A DNA stretch of 64,000 bases from Streptomyces griseomycini (GTDB lineage: Bacteria; Actinomycetota; Actinomycetes; Streptomycetales; Streptomycetaceae): contig NZ_JACHJI010000001.1 of assembly GCF_014203535.1 (NCBI RefSeq), positions 124,001-188,000 on the forward strand. The letters run 5' to 3'. Position 1 is the stretch's first letter, and each line of letters starts with the position of its first letter. The notes beneath the pieces were generated by a model that saw nothing but the letters and a program-made list of their open reading frames with translations, was not told where the DNA came from and made no database searches. Positions 42,897 to 52,685 of the stretch are shown here, one piece after another. The translations under genes were made by a program, and so were the position numbers.

Positions 42897-44534
42897 TCAG
42901 GTGCCGCTGATCCACCAGGCGGCGGTGGAGCCGGGCAGCACCCCGGGCGGGCAGGGACCGCTGGCGAGCAGCGGGGTGCCGGGGACCGGGGCGGGTACGG
43001 GGGCGGTGCCGAAGTTGACGGCGCAGACCAGGTCGTCGCCGCGGACGAAGGCCAGGACGCCGGGCTGGGCGTCCAGCCAGCGCAGCGTGCCCTCGCCCAG
43101 CTGGGGCAGGGCGGCGCGCAGTTGCAGGCCGTCGCGGTACAGGTGCCAGGAGGAGCGGGTGTCGGCGAGGGCCCGGTCGGTGGCGTGCTCGGCGAACCAC
43201 TCGGGCTGCGGCAGCCACGGCCTGGCCCCCTCGGCGCCGGAGGTGAAGCCGAACGGGGACGCCTGTCCCGACCAGGGCAGCGGCACCCGGCAGCCGTCGC
43301 GGATCCGGGCCCGGCTGCCGGTGCGGCGGAAGATCGGGTCGGTGAGCACGTCGTCGGGCAGGTCCACGACCTCGGGCAGGCCCAGTTCCTCGCCCTGGTA
43401 GATGTACGCGGCGCCGGGCAGGGCCAGCATCAGCAGCGCGGCGGCGCGGGCGCGGGCGGCGCCGAGGCCGCTGCCGCCGGGGGCGGGTTCGCCGTAGCGG
43501 GTGACGGTGCGGACCTGGTCGTGGTTGTTGAGGACCCAGGTGACGGTCGAGCCCGTGCCGGCGATGTCCTGCATGGCCTCGGAGATGACCTTGCGGAAGG
43601 CGTCGGCGTCCCAGGGGGCGCCGAGCAGGTCGAAGAAGAAGGCCTGGTGGAGTTCGTCCGGGCGGACGTACCGGGCGTGTTCGCGGGCGGAGGGGACCGA
43701 GACCTCGCCGACCAGGAGGCGTTCGCGGCCGTCGCGGGCGGTGTACTCCTCGCACACCGCCCGCCAGTGCCGCCACACCCCGTGCACCTCGGGCTGGTTC
43801 CAGGCGAGCGGGTTGACCGAGTCGCGGGTGCGGGCGTCGGCCTCCGGGTCGGGCGAGTCGGGCAGTCCGGGGTGCTTGAACAGGCCGGCGGCGACGTCGA
43901 TGCGGAAGCCGTCGACGCCCCGGTCCAGCCAGAAGCGGAGTATCCGGTCGAACTCGGCGGCGACCTCGGGCTCGCGCCAGTTCCAGTCCGGCTGCTCGGG
44001 CGTGAACATGTGCAGGTACCACTGGCCGGGCCGGCCGTCCGGCTCGGTGACGCGGGTCCAGGCGGGGCCGCCGAACATGGCGTGCCAGTTGTTGGGCGGC
44101 TCGGCGCCGTCCGGTCCGCGGCCGTCGGCGAAGTGGAAACGGGCGCGCTCGGGGCTGCCGGGGGGCGCGGCGAGTGCTTCGCGGAACCAGGGGTGCTCGC
44201 TGGAGCAGTGGTTGGGGACGATGTCCAGCAGCACCCTGACGCCGAGCCGCCGGGCGGCGTCCACCAGCCGGTCGAACTCGGCGAGGTCGCCGAAGACCGG
44301 GTCGACGTCCGTGTAGTCGGCCACGTCGTAGCCGTGGTCGTGCTGCGGCGAGGGGTAGAAGGGGCTCAGCCAGATCCCGTCCACGCCGAGTTTCTTCAGG
44401 TAGGGCAGACCCGCCCTGACCCCGGCGAGATCGCCGATGCCGTCACCGGTGCTGTCCAGGAAGCTGCGGACGTACACCTGGTAGATCACTGCGTCGCGCC
44501 ACCAGCGGTGGGTGTCGATGCGCTTGAGACTCAC
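42897..44534 (-). CDS. GH13 alpha-glucosidase (oligo-1,6-glucosidase/AglA type)
   Basis: This 545-residue cytoplasmic enzyme of glycoside hydrolase family 13 is the first gene of the operon. The four conserved regions are DIVPNHCS, GFRIDVAAG (nucleophile Asp), LVGEV (acid/base Glu) and NNHDQVR. The absence of a signal peptide fits hydrolysis of the imported sugar. It starts at GTG 44534. Confidence 0.93.
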   Translation of the reverse strand: MSLKRIDTHRWWRDAVIYQVYVRSFLDSTGDGIGDLAGVRAGLPYLKKLGVDGIWLSPFYPSPQHDHGYDVADYTDVDPVFGDLAEFDRLVDAARRLGVRVLLDIVPNHCSSEHPWFREALAAPPGSPERARFHFADGRGPDGAEPPNNWHAMFGGPAWTRVTEPDGRPGQWYLHMFTPEQPDWNWREPEVAAEFDRILRFWLDRGVDGFRIDVAAGLFKHPGLPDSPDPEADARTRDSVNPLAWNQPEVHGVWRHWRAVCEEYTARDGRERLLVGEVSVPSAREHARYVRPDELHQAFFFDLLGAPWDADAFRKVISEAMQDIAGTGSTVTWVLNNHDQVRTVTRYGEPAPGGSGLGAARARAAALLMLALPGAAYIYQGEELGLPEVVDLPDDVLTDPIFRRTGSRARIRDGCRVPLPWSGQASPFGFTSGAEGARPWLPQPEWFAEHATDRALADTRSSWHLYRDGLQLRAALPQLGEGTLRWLDAQPGVLAFVRGDDLVCAVNFGTAPVPAPVPGTPLLASGPCPPGVLPGSTAAWWISGT

Positions 44535-44565
44535 CCCGTCGACCTGTCTGTGCGTGCGTGCGGTT

Positions 44566-44604
44566 ATGCATGCATGTTAAGTAGGCGTGTCGCGAGGGTG
44601 TCAA
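44566..44604 (-). promoter_or_regulatory. Promoter/operator of the alpha-glucoside operon
   Basis: On the minus strand a consensus TTGACA (44604-44599) is followed 18 nt later by TTAACA (44580-44575), with the palindrome ATGCATGCAT (44566-44575) at the start-site region. Together TTAACATGCATGCATAA forms an almost symmetrical element that a repressor could bind. Confidence 0.5.
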
Positions 44605-44686
44605 TGAACGTACGGAACCTACCGGGGAGTTGGACGTGACAAATCGGCACTTACCCGGGCATGGATGGCACAGATGAGATGTCCGC

Positions 44687-44703
44687 GTTACTTAACAAGT
44701 AAC
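44687..44703. promoter_or_regulatory. 17-bp palindrome of unknown regulator
   Basis: GTTACTTAACAAGTAAC has perfect 7-bp arms around AAC. It shares TACTTAAC with the sequence inside the alpha-glucoside promoter about 100 nt away, so one regulator may bind both. The 200-nt gap 44535-44734 holds nothing else recognisable. Confidence 0.55.
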
Positions 44704-44734
44704 TAGGGAGGTCTTCGCGAGGGCTGCCGGAGGG

Positions 44735-46006
44735 CTAGCGGGAGGAGACGGCGGCGAGCTCGGTCGCCAGTCGGCGCACGGCGGCCTCGGGCGTCTGCCG
44801 CCCGGTCATCGCGTCGTGCACGACGGCCTGCACCACCAGGCTCACCTGGTCGTAGTGCGGGCTCTTGGGACGCGGGGCGGCGGCGAGCACGCTCTCGCGC
44901 AGGGTCGGCAGGTACGGGAACCGCCGGACCAGTTCGGGGTCGTCGTACAGCGCGGCCCGCACCGGCGGCAGCGCGCCGCGCGTGAGGACCTGGCGCTGGA
45001 CGCGCTCGCCGGTGAGGTACGCGATCAGGCGCGCCGCGGAGTCGGGGTGCCGGGCGTGGCTGCTGACGGCCAGGTTGGAGCCGCCCAGGACGCTGGCCCC
45101 CGGGCCGTCCGGCCCGGGCAGCGGCACGGCGCCCACCTCGCCGGCGACCCCGGAGCCCGGGGCGGAGGCGGCGACGTAGGCGTAGGGCCAGTTGCGCAGG
45201 AAGAGCAGCCGGCCGTCCTGGAAGGCCTGCTTGGACTCCTCCTCCTTGTACGCCAGCGCCTCCTCCGGGATCCAGCCCTCGCGCACCCCGCGCGCCAGGA
45301 AGCCGATGCCCTCCCGGGCCGCCCGGGAGTCCACGGTGACGCGCTCGCCCTCGTCGCCGAGGATGGTGCCGCCCGCCGAGTAGACGGCCTCGGCCGCGTT
45401 GACGGTGAGGCCCTCGTAGGGCAGGAACTGGCCCGCGTAGCCGTCGAGGCCGTGCTCCGGGGCGACGGTTTCCGCGGCCCGCTCCAGCTCGGCCCAGGTG
45501 CGCGGCGGCTCGATGCCCTCCTCGGCCAGGACGTCCTTGCGGTACAGCAGCAGCCCGGCGTTGGTGACGTACGGGACGGCGTGGAGCCGCCCGCCGTAGG
45601 TCGCCGTGTTCACGACCGGGCGCAGGAAGGCGTCGAGGGGGAAGCGGTCGCGGGGCAGCGGGCGGATCCAGCCGGCGGCGGCGAACTCCGAGGTCCAGCT
45701 GACGTCGATGTTGAGCACGTCGAACCGGCCGCGCTCGCCGCGGCGCAGGTCGGTGATCATCTGCGCGCGGGTCTCGTCGGCCGAGTCGGGCAGTTCGACG
45801 AGGGTGACCTTCTCACCGGGGTGGGTGCGGTTCCAGCCCTCGAGGACGGAGCCCAGGTAGCCGGTGAGGTCGCCGGCGGTGGCCAGGGTGAGCGGTCCGC
45901 GCCCGTCCGCGTCGGCCTCCCCGGCCCGCGCTCCGGAGGCGACGTGACCGGTCAGGACGACGATCAGGACGAGAAGGCCCCTACCCGCGGCATGGATCCA
46001 CCGCAT
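44735..46006 (-). CDS. Orphan extracellular solute-binding protein
   Basis: This 423-residue family 1 solute-binding protein has an N-terminal signal (RWIHAAGRGLLVLIVVLTGH) but no lipobox cysteine, so it is predicted secreted or signal-anchored. The body has FDVLNIDVSWTSEFAAAGWI and AVPYVTNAGLLLYRKDVL. ATG 46006 follows GGGAGGAA. No permease or ATPase accompanies it, so it may serve a distant transporter or act as a sensor. It is divergent from the PadR operon. Confidence 0.88.
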   Translation of the reverse strand: MRWIHAAGRGLLVLIVVLTGHVASGARAGEADADGRGPLTLATAGDLTGYLGSVLEGWNRTHPGEKVTLVELPDSADETRAQMITDLRRGERGRFDVLNIDVSWTSEFAAAGWIRPLPRDRFPLDAFLRPVVNTATYGGRLHAVPYVTNAGLLLYRKDVLAEEGIEPPRTWAELERAAETVAPEHGLDGYAGQFLPYEGLTVNAAEAVYSAGGTILGDEGERVTVDSRAAREGIGFLARGVREGWIPEEALAYKEEESKQAFQDGRLLFLRNWPYAYVAASAPGSGVAGEVGAVPLPGPDGPGASVLGGSNLAVSSHARHPDSAARLIAYLTGERVQRQVLTRGALPPVRAALYDDPELVRRFPYLPTLRESVLAAAPRPKSPHYDQVSLVVQAVVHDAMTGRQTPEAAVRRLATELAAVSSR

Positions 46007-46064
46007 AGGTTCCTCCCTGTACACCGGCTCCCGGGCGCCCTCGTCCGGGAGTCAGAGGCCATGT

Positions 46065-46079
46065 ATACCCGTTAGGTAT
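46065..46079. promoter_or_regulatory. Inverted repeat upstream of the padR-ABC operon
   Basis: ATACCCGTTAGGTAT has 5-bp arms around 5 nt and lies between the divergent binding-protein and PadR genes, next to a possible -10 GATACT at 46084. PadR-type autorepressors bind such sites. Confidence 0.45.
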
Positions 46080-46133
46080 GCGCGATACTAGGGCCTGCGG
46101 CACATTACCCAGGATGCGAGGAGGAGAGCACGA

Positions 46134-46649
46134 GTGCGGCTGCCCCTCCTGGCCCTGCTCGCGCGCGGCCCGGCCCACGGCTACGAGCTCAAGCAGGACC
46201 TTGAGCAACTGCTGGGCTCCGCGTACCCTCAGCCGAACGTCGGCCAGATCTACGTCACCCTCGGCCGCCTCGAGAAGTCGGGGCTGATCGAGGGCGAGGA
46301 CGTCGAGCAGTCGAGCCGGCCCAACAAGAAGGTCTACCACCTCACCGACGCCGGGCGGGAGGCGCTGCGCGCCTGGTACGAGGAGACGGCGGACGAGCCG
46401 CGGGTGCGGGACGAGTTCTTCATGAAGCTGGCCCTGGCCCCGCAGACCGGTCTCGCCGACCAGATCGCCCTGATCAACAAGCAGCGGCGCCAGTACCTCA
46501 ACACCATGCGGCAGTTGTCGAAGCTGGCCGCCGCCGAAGACCGGGACAACCGCATCGCCCATCTGCTGATCGAGGGCGCGATGCTGCACCTGCAGGCCGA
46601 CCTCGACTGGCTGGAACGGTGCCAGGAAGAGCTGGAGGAGCTTCAGTGA
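46134..46649 (+). CDS. PadR-family transcriptional regulator
   Basis: This 171-residue regulator has the PadR winged helix LLARGPAHGYELKQDLEQLL and QIYVTLGRLEKSGLIEGEDV, and a C-terminal coiled-coil dimerisation region rich in Leu/Gln/Glu. GTG 46134 follows GGAGGAG. The stop overlaps the ABC ATPase start (GTGA), so it is co-transcribed with, and likely represses, its own exporter. Confidence 0.93.
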   Translation: MRLPLLALLARGPAHGYELKQDLEQLLGSAYPQPNVGQIYVTLGRLEKSGLIEGEDVEQSSRPNKKVYHLTDAGREALRAWYEETADEPRVRDEFFMKLALAPQTGLADQIALINKQRRQYLNTMRQLSKLAAAEDRDNRIAHLLIEGAMLHLQADLDWLERCQEELEELQ

Positions 46650-47395
46650 GCGAGAGCACCGCTGAAGTGCTGCGCGCCGAAGGCCTGGTCAAGACGCACC
46701 ACGGCGAGGGCGCCCCGGCGCACGCCGTGCGCGGGGTCGATCTGCGCGTGGCGCGCGGCGAGTTCGTGGCGATCACCGGCCCGTCCGGCGCGGGCAAGTC
46801 GACGCTGCTGCACCTGCTCGGCGGGCTGCAGCGGCCGGACGCGGGCAGCATCTGGCTGGACGGCGAGTGCACCGACGGCTACGGCGAGGCCCGGTGGGCG
46901 GTGGAGCGCAGGAAGCGCATCGGGATCGTCTTCCAGTTCTTCAACCTCGTGTCCGACCTGTCGGTCGCCGACAACGTGGAGCTGCCCGCCCTGCTCGCCG
47001 GGGTGCCGCCGAGGAAGGCCCGCGCCGAGCGCGAGGAGCTGCTGGCCGAGCTGGGGCTCGCGGGCAAGGAGCGGAGCATGCCGGGCGAGCTGTCCGGCGG
47101 TGAGCAGCAGCGGGTCGCGCTGGCCCGGGCGCTGGTCAACCACCCGCCGCTGCTGCTGGCCGACGAGCCCGCCGGCAGCCTGGACAGCAAGGGCACCCGC
47201 GAGGTGATGCGGCTGCTGTCCCGCTTCCACCGGCGCGGCCAGACGATCCTGCTGGTCACCCACGACGCCCGGCTGGCGAGCGCCGCGGACCGGGTGATCA
47301 GCTTCTTCGACGGGCGGATCGCCGACGACGCGGAACTCGACGGCGTGCCGCCGCGCGGCAGGGGCATATCCGGGGTCCTGGAGCTGAAGGACTGA
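46646..47395 (+). CDS. ABC transporter ATPase (MacB/LolD type)
   Basis: This 249-residue ATPase has Walker A GPSGAGKST, signature LSGGEQQRVALA and Walker B LLLADEPAGSLDSKG, typical of the LolD/MacB group that partners FtsX-like permeases. It is coupled to padR upstream and to the permease 45 nt downstream. Confidence 0.94.
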   Translation: MSESTAEVLRAEGLVKTHHGEGAPAHAVRGVDLRVARGEFVAITGPSGAGKSTLLHLLGGLQRPDAGSIWLDGECTDGYGEARWAVERRKRIGIVFQFFNLVSDLSVADNVELPALLAGVPPRKARAEREELLAELGLAGKERSMPGELSGGEQQRVALARALVNHPPLLLADEPAGSLDSKGTREVMRLLSRFHRRGQTILLVTHDARLASAADRVISFFDGRIADDAELDGVPPRGRGISGVLELKD

Positions 47396-47440
47396 CATGC
47401 GGGCCGTGTACGACCACCGCGCGCCGAGGGGGTGAGGCCC

Positions 47441-49723
47441 GTGCGAGCCACCCTGCGCTGGGCGCACTCCGATCTGCGCACGCACCGCGGCGAGGCGCTG
47501 TTCCTGGTCCTCGCCACCGCGGGCATCGTCGCGTCCCTGCTGCTGGCCACGGCCCTGTTCGGGTACGCGACCAACCCCTGGCAGCGCGTCTTCGCGCAGG
47601 CGCGCGGCGCGCACGTGACGCTGCACACCACCGCCTCCGCCGACGCCGGGGAGCTGGCCGGCCTGGACGGCGTGGAGTCCGTCGCCGGCCCCCACCCCAC
47701 CGCCTCCCTCACCCTCGCCTCGCGCGGCAGCCGCGCCCTGGTCGAACTGCGCGGCACCGCCGAGCGGCCCGACGTGGGCCGTCCGCTGATCACCTCCGGA
47801 CGCTGGCTGGACCCGGCCGCCCCCGACGGCGTGGTCCTGGAGAGCCGGCTGGCCGACGCGCTGCTGGCGGCTCCCGGAGACACCCTCACCGTGCCCGGCA
47901 CCGCGCGGAGACTGACCGTCGTCGGCGTCGCCGACAGCGCCGAGCCGCGCTACCGGCCCGGGGAACGGCCGGGCCTGGTGTGGGCCCTGCCGTCGGCCGT
48001 GGCGGACCCGGGCGGACAGGTGATCGGTCTCAGGCTGACCGACCCCGGCGACACCGGGTACGCCGTGCAGCGGGCGGTGACCGTGCTGGGCGCCGGGGCG
48101 ATCGGCGAGGTCGCCACCTGGCAGCAGGCGCGCGGCGAGGCCCAGGGCGACAACCGGCTGCTCGGCCAGGTGCTGGGCCTGTTCGGCCTGGGCGCGCTGG
48201 TCGCCGCCGGGTTCGCCGTGCACGGGGCGATCTCCACCCGGATCCGGGGGCATCTGCGGGACATCTCCGTCCTCAAGGCGATCGGTTTCACGCCCGGCCA
48301 GGTCGTCCGCGTCTTCCTGGTCCAGCATCTGGTCTACGCCCTGCTGGGCGCCGTGGCCGCCGCCGCGCTCACCGAGGCGCTGGGCAGCGCGGTGCCGGGG
48401 CGGCTCGGCGACGCGGTCGGCGTGTGGCAGGGGCTGCCCGGGCACACCGCGGCACTGGTCGCGGTGCCGGTGGGGGCGGTGCTGTTCATCGGCGCGACCA
48501 CCGGGCTCGCCGCCTGGCGGGCGGGCCGGGTGCCGCCGGTGCCGGTGCCCCGGCCGACGGCTCCCCGGGCCGGCCGGCTGACGGGGGTGGCGCGGCGGGC
48601 GCTGGGGTCGCGGGTGCCGCCGGCCCTGGTGCTCGGCTGGCACAGGGCGTTCACGCGCCGCCCGCGTTCCCTGGGCGCGGTGGCCCGGCTGGCGCTGCCG
48701 CTGCTGCTGATCGTGGTGGCGATGAGCGCGTGGACCACCCTCGACCGCTTCCACAGCGCTCCCGAGCGGATGGGGATGCCCACCGCCCTCAGCGTCCGCG
48801 CGGACCCCGGGCTGGGCGAACGGGAGGTCCGTGCCCTGCTGGAGCGCGATCCCGGGGTCGCCGCCGCCTACCCGGGTGTGGAGGTGGCCGCCCTGGTGCC
48901 CGGCCAGACGGCCACCATCGCCCTGCGCGGTCTCGGCACCCACCGGGAGCCGTACCCGTTCACGCTGGCCGAGGGCCGTGCCGCGCGCGGCCCCGACGAG
49001 GCGGTGGCCGGACAGGGGCTGCTCGACCTGCTGCACGTCCGGGTCGGTGACTGGGTGCGGATGACCGTCGGCGACCGGCCGCAGATCCTGCACATCGTCG
49101 GCCGCAGCATCGAACCGGAGAACGCCGGCCGGACCATCTCCACCTCGCTCGACACCCTCCGCGCCAACGACCCGGCCCTCCGGCCGACCCTCCACCAGCT
49201 CCGCCTGGTCCCCGGCGCCGACCCGGAGGCGGTGGCCGACCGGCTGACCGGGGCCGGGCGCGGCCATCTCGACGTGCACACGGTGACCAACCCGGCCGAC
49301 GGGCTGTCCCCGCTGCGGGCGGTGGTCCTCGGGTTGATCGCGGTCCTCGCGCTGATCGGGCTGATCGAGCTGCTGACGGCGATCGGCGGCACGGTCCGCG
49401 AGGGCGAACGCGATCTGCTGGCGCTCAAGGCCATCGGCCTCTCCCCCCGGCAGATCACCGCGATCACGGTCACGGCCGTCTCCGGTACGGCGCTGGCGGC
49501 CGTGCTCGTCGCCATGGCCCTGGGGCTGCCGCTGGCGCACTGGCTGATCGACGCCCAGGGCAGGTCGAGCGGCATCGGCGCCGGGATCGCCCAGGGTCCC
49601 CCGCCCGTGCTCCTGCTGCTGCTCGGGGCGGCCGCCGTGCTGGGCGCCGCCGCCCTCGCCGCCCTCCCGGCCGCCCGTGCGGCCCGCCGCCGCCTCGCGG
49701 ACACGCTGAGCGCGGTGGCCTGA
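47441..49723 (+). CDS. FtsX-like ABC permease
   Basis: This 760-residue permease has two FtsX domains, the pattern of exporters of lipids, peptides or envelope signals: an N-terminal helix and large extracytoplasmic domain, the first FtsX helix set (about residues 240-370), a second extracytoplasmic domain, and C-terminal helices. LKAIGFTPGQVVRVFLVQ and LKAIGLSPRQITAITV are the two matching coupling segments. GTG 47441 is preferred over GTG 47432 because GAGGGGG lies 8 nt upstream. Confidence 0.92.
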   Translation: MRATLRWAHSDLRTHRGEALFLVLATAGIVASLLLATALFGYATNPWQRVFAQARGAHVTLHTTASADAGELAGLDGVESVAGPHPTASLTLASRGSRALVELRGTAERPDVGRPLITSGRWLDPAAPDGVVLESRLADALLAAPGDTLTVPGTARRLTVVGVADSAEPRYRPGERPGLVWALPSAVADPGGQVIGLRLTDPGDTGYAVQRAVTVLGAGAIGEVATWQQARGEAQGDNRLLGQVLGLFGLGALVAAGFAVHGAISTRIRGHLRDISVLKAIGFTPGQVVRVFLVQHLVYALLGAVAAAALTEALGSAVPGRLGDAVGVWQGLPGHTAALVAVPVGAVLFIGATTGLAAWRAGRVPPVPVPRPTAPRAGRLTGVARRALGSRVPPALVLGWHRAFTRRPRSLGAVARLALPLLLIVVAMSAWTTLDRFHSAPERMGMPTALSVRADPGLGEREVRALLERDPGVAAAYPGVEVAALVPGQTATIALRGLGTHREPYPFTLAEGRAARGPDEAVAGQGLLDLLHVRVGDWVRMTVGDRPQILHIVGRSIEPENAGRTISTSLDTLRANDPALRPTLHQLRLVPGADPEAVADRLTGAGRGHLDVHTVTNPADGLSPLRAVVLGLIAVLALIGLIELLTAIGGTVREGERDLLALKAIGLSPRQITAITVTAVSGTALAAVLVAMALGLPLAHWLIDAQGRSSGIGAGIAQGPPPVLLLLLGAAAVLGAAALAALPAARAARRRLADTLSAVA

Positions 49724-49735
49724 GTCCCCGGCGGG

Positions 49736-50692
49736 TCAGCCGCCGTAGGGGCCCCGGGGGTTCTGCGGAGGGTACGGCGGCTGCGGGGCGTACGGGTTGC
49801 CGCCCGCTCCGGGCGCGTACGGCGACTGCGGGTACGGCGCGTACGGGTGGCCGCCCGTCGTGGGCGCGTACGGGTGGCCGTAGGGGTTGCCCTGCGGCGG
49901 TACGTGCGGCAGTCCCGTCGGCGGCACCGGCGGGACGGGGCCCGGCAGGGGCGGGAGGCTCGCCGGGTGCGTGCCCAGCCGGATGCGGTAGCGGCGCTTC
50001 AGCCGGCCCGTCTCCAGCAGGGCGATGGCCGTGACGGTGACCGGGGCGCCCAGGATGAAGACGACGCCCATGGTGAGGCTGAGCCCGTGCAGGTCGCCGG
50101 TGACGAGGTCGGGAATGGCCATCAGCCAGGTCGTCACCGTGGCGAGCAGCGCCGGCAGCGAGCGGTGCACGGCGGCCGTGCCGAAGAAGTTGCCGGAGAC
50201 CCGGATCGCCCCGGTGACCACGAAGACGAGCAACCACAGCGCCACGAGGGCCAGGAGCAGGAACGCCGGCCCGCCCAGAGCGGACGAGTACTGGAGCAGC
50301 ACGACCATGACGACGACCGAACCGACGAACAGCAGCAGCAGCTTCAGGCAGTTGAGGAGCTGCCCCCGCAACTGCCGCACGGTGCCGCCGCGCCGCCAGA
50401 CGAACAGCATCACCCCGACGGTGAGCGGGGTGATGAACAGCAGCACGGCGGAGGCGGTGAGCGCGTTCTCCATCAGTTCGTCGAAGGCGAACCCGCCCTC
50501 GATGAAGGTGTAGACCCCGAAGGAGGCGATCGCCCCGACGATGACCCTGAGACGCTTGAGCTGTTCCACGGACGGGTCGAGCGGTTCCGGGATCCAGGCC
50601 GGGTGGAACACCACCCACGCCACGTTCCTGGGCTTCAGCAGGGACCGGGCCGTCAGCCTGCCGCCGAGCCAACTCCCGTGAGTTCTGGCCAC
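49736..50692 (-). CDS. Six-helix membrane protein with Pro/Tyr-rich tail
   Basis: This 318-residue protein of unknown function has six predicted helices (about residues 45-235) resembling Yip1-type proteins. A cytoplasmic tail after about residue 245 has repeated PYAP-like units (NPYGHPYAPTTGGHPYAPYP). GTG 50692 follows GGGGGAG by 6 nt. It converges on the FtsX gene with only 12 nt between stops and no clear terminator. Confidence 0.82.
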   Translation of the reverse strand: MARTHGSWLGGRLTARSLLKPRNVAWVVFHPAWIPEPLDPSVEQLKRLRVIVGAIASFGVYTFIEGGFAFDELMENALTASAVLLFITPLTVGVMLFVWRRGGTVRQLRGQLLNCLKLLLLFVGSVVVMVVLLQYSSALGGPAFLLLALVALWLLVFVVTGAIRVSGNFFGTAAVHRSLPALLATVTTWLMAIPDLVTGDLHGLSLTMGVVFILGAPVTVTAIALLETGRLKRRYRIRLGTHPASLPPLPGPVPPVPPTGLPHVPPQGNPYGHPYAPTTGGHPYAPYPQSPYAPGAGGNPYAPQPPYPPQNPRGPYGG

Positions 50693-50737
50693 CTTGCGCT
50701 CCCCCGAGCGATCGCCACCATGATCGCCGAGGATTCT

Positions 50738-50774
50738 ACGGGAAGCGGGCGGCACCCCGCCGCCCGCTTCCCGT
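50738..50774. terminator. pgi terminator
   Basis: A perfect 15-bp stem (50739-50753 with 50759-50773), 16 with the outer A-T pair, has an ACCCC loop and lies 8 nt beyond the pgi stop. Confidence 0.88.
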
Positions 50775-50781
50775 GCCCTGC

Positions 50782-52434
50782 TCACCGCCGGCCGCGCAGC
50801 TCCCGGTAGGTGGCGACCAGCGCCTGGGTGGAGGCGTCCAGGCCCGGCACGTCGGCGCCCTCGGTGAGGGCGGGCTCGACGCGCTTGGCGAGCACCTTGC
50901 CCAGCTCCACGCCCCACTGGTCGAAGGAGTCGATGTTCCAGATCGCGCCCTGGACGAACACCTTGTGCTCGTAGAGGGCGACGAGCTGGCCGAGCACGGA
51001 CGGCGTCAGCTCACGCGCGAGGATCGTGGTCGTGGGGTGGTTCCCCTTGAACGTCCTGTGCGGCACCAGCTCCTCCGGCACCCCTTCGCCGCGCACCTCG
51101 TCCGGGGTCTTGCCGAAGGCCAGCGCCTGGGTCTGGGCGAAGAAGTTGGCCATCAGCAGGTCGTGCTGGGCCTTCAGTTCGTCGCTCAGCTCGTCGACCG
51201 GCTCGGCGAAGCCGATGAAGTCCGCCGGGATCAGCTTGGTGCCCTGGTGGATCAACTGGTAGTAGGCGTGCTGCCCGTTGGTGCCGGGCGTGCCCCACAC
51301 CACCGGTCCCGTCTGCCACTCCACCTCGCGCCCGTCCCGGCCGACGTACTTGCCGTTGGACTCCATGTCGAGCTGCTGGAGGTAGGCGGTGAACTTCGAC
51401 AGGTAGTGCGAGTACGGCAGCACCGCGTGCGACTGCGCGTCGAGGAAGTTGTTGTACCAGACGCCCAGCAGGCCCAGTAGCAGCGGCACGTTGGCCTCGG
51501 CGGGGGCGGTCCGGAAGTGCTCGTCGACGATCCGGAACCCGTCGAGCATCTCCCGGAACCGGTCCGGGCCGATGGCGATCATCAACGACAGGCCGATCGC
51601 CGAGTCGTAGGAGTAACGCCCGCCGACCCAGTCCCAGAACTCGAACATGTTCGCCGTGTCGATGCCGAACCCGGCGACCTCCTCGGCGTTCGTCGACAGC
51701 GCGACGAAGTGCTTCGCGACCGCCTTCTCGTCCCCGAGGGCGTTCAGCAGCCAGGTCCGCGCGGAGGTGGCGTTGGTGACCGTCTCGACGGTGGTGAACG
51801 TCTTGGACGCGACGATGAACAGCGTCTCGGCCGGGTCCAGGTCACGGGTGGCCTCGTGCAGGTCGGCGCCGTCCACGTTGGACACGAAGCGGAAGGTCAG
51901 CGAGCGGTCGGTGTAGGCGCGCAGCACTTCGTACGCCATCGCCGGGCCCAGGTCGGAGCCGCCGATGCCGATGTTGACGACGTTGCGGATCCGCTTGCCG
52001 GTGTGGCCGGTCCACTCGCCGGAGCGGACCCGGTCGGCGAAGTCGGCCATCCTGTCGAGCACGGCGTGCACGCCCGGGACGACGTTCTCGCCGTCGACCT
52101 CGATCACCGCGTCCCGGGGCGCGCGCAGCGCGGTGTGCAGGACGGCCCGGTCCTCGGTGGTGTTGATCCTCTCGCCGCGGAACATGGCGTCGCGCAGCCC
52201 GAACACGTCGGTGGCCCCGGCCAGTTCGCGCAGCAGTCGGAGGGTGTCGTCGGTGACCAGGTGCTTGGAGTAGTCGACGTACAGGTCACCGACCCGGAGG
52301 GTGTACGCGGTGCCGCGGCCGGGGTCGGCGGCGAACAGCTCGCGCAGGCGCACCTCGCCGAGCTCCTCCCGGTGCTCGGCCAGCGCGCTCCACTCGGGCG
52401 TCTGGTTCAGCCTGGTACGACCGTCTGCGTTCAT
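50782..52434 (-). CDS. pgi: Glucose-6-phosphate isomerase
   Basis: This 550-residue enzyme interconverts glucose-6-phosphate and fructose-6-phosphate. Motifs are [18 protein letters not shown], the active-site SKTFTTVET phosphate loop and [18 protein letters not shown] with the catalytic Glu/His environment. A TAGGTT -10-like element (minus strand, 52500-52495) lies 61 nt upstream. The 251-nt gap to the RbpA paralogue shows no further feature. Confidence 0.96.
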   Translation of the reverse strand: MNADGRTRLNQTPEWSALAEHREELGEVRLRELFAADPGRGTAYTLRVGDLYVDYSKHLVTDDTLRLLRELAGATDVFGLRDAMFRGERINTTEDRAVLHTALRAPRDAVIEVDGENVVPGVHAVLDRMADFADRVRSGEWTGHTGKRIRNVVNIGIGGSDLGPAMAYEVLRAYTDRSLTFRFVSNVDGADLHEATRDLDPAETLFIVASKTFTTVETVTNATSARTWLLNALGDEKAVAKHFVALSTNAEEVAGFGIDTANMFEFWDWVGGRYSYDSAIGLSLMIAIGPDRFREMLDGFRIVDEHFRTAPAEANVPLLLGLLGVWYNNFLDAQSHAVLPYSHYLSKFTAYLQQLDMESNGKYVGRDGREVEWQTGPVVWGTPGTNGQHAYYQLIHQGTKLIPADFIGFAEPVDELSDELKAQHDLLMANFFAQTQALAFGKTPDEVRGEGVPEELVPHRTFKGNHPTTTILARELTPSVLGQLVALYEHKVFVQGAIWNIDSFDQWGVELGKVLAKRVEPALTEGADVPGLDASTQALVATYRELRGRR

Positions 52435-52685
52435 CTCGGACTTCAGCCTTCTTCCTTGCTGCCTGTACTGCGTACCTGCCCCGCTGCCGGTCCCAACCTA
52501 ATGGAGCGGCGGTGGACACGAGCCGACGCGGCGCCGTCGTCCGGCGCAACAACAGGTACGTCCGGCGGGCCCACCGGTGTCAGCGGCCGGCCCGCGGAAG
52601 CGGCGGTCGGCCCGTCGGTACCGGCACGGCGTGCAAGGAAACGGCTGCGGCCAGGCACTCATGGGCGCCCGGCCGGCCTCGACTC

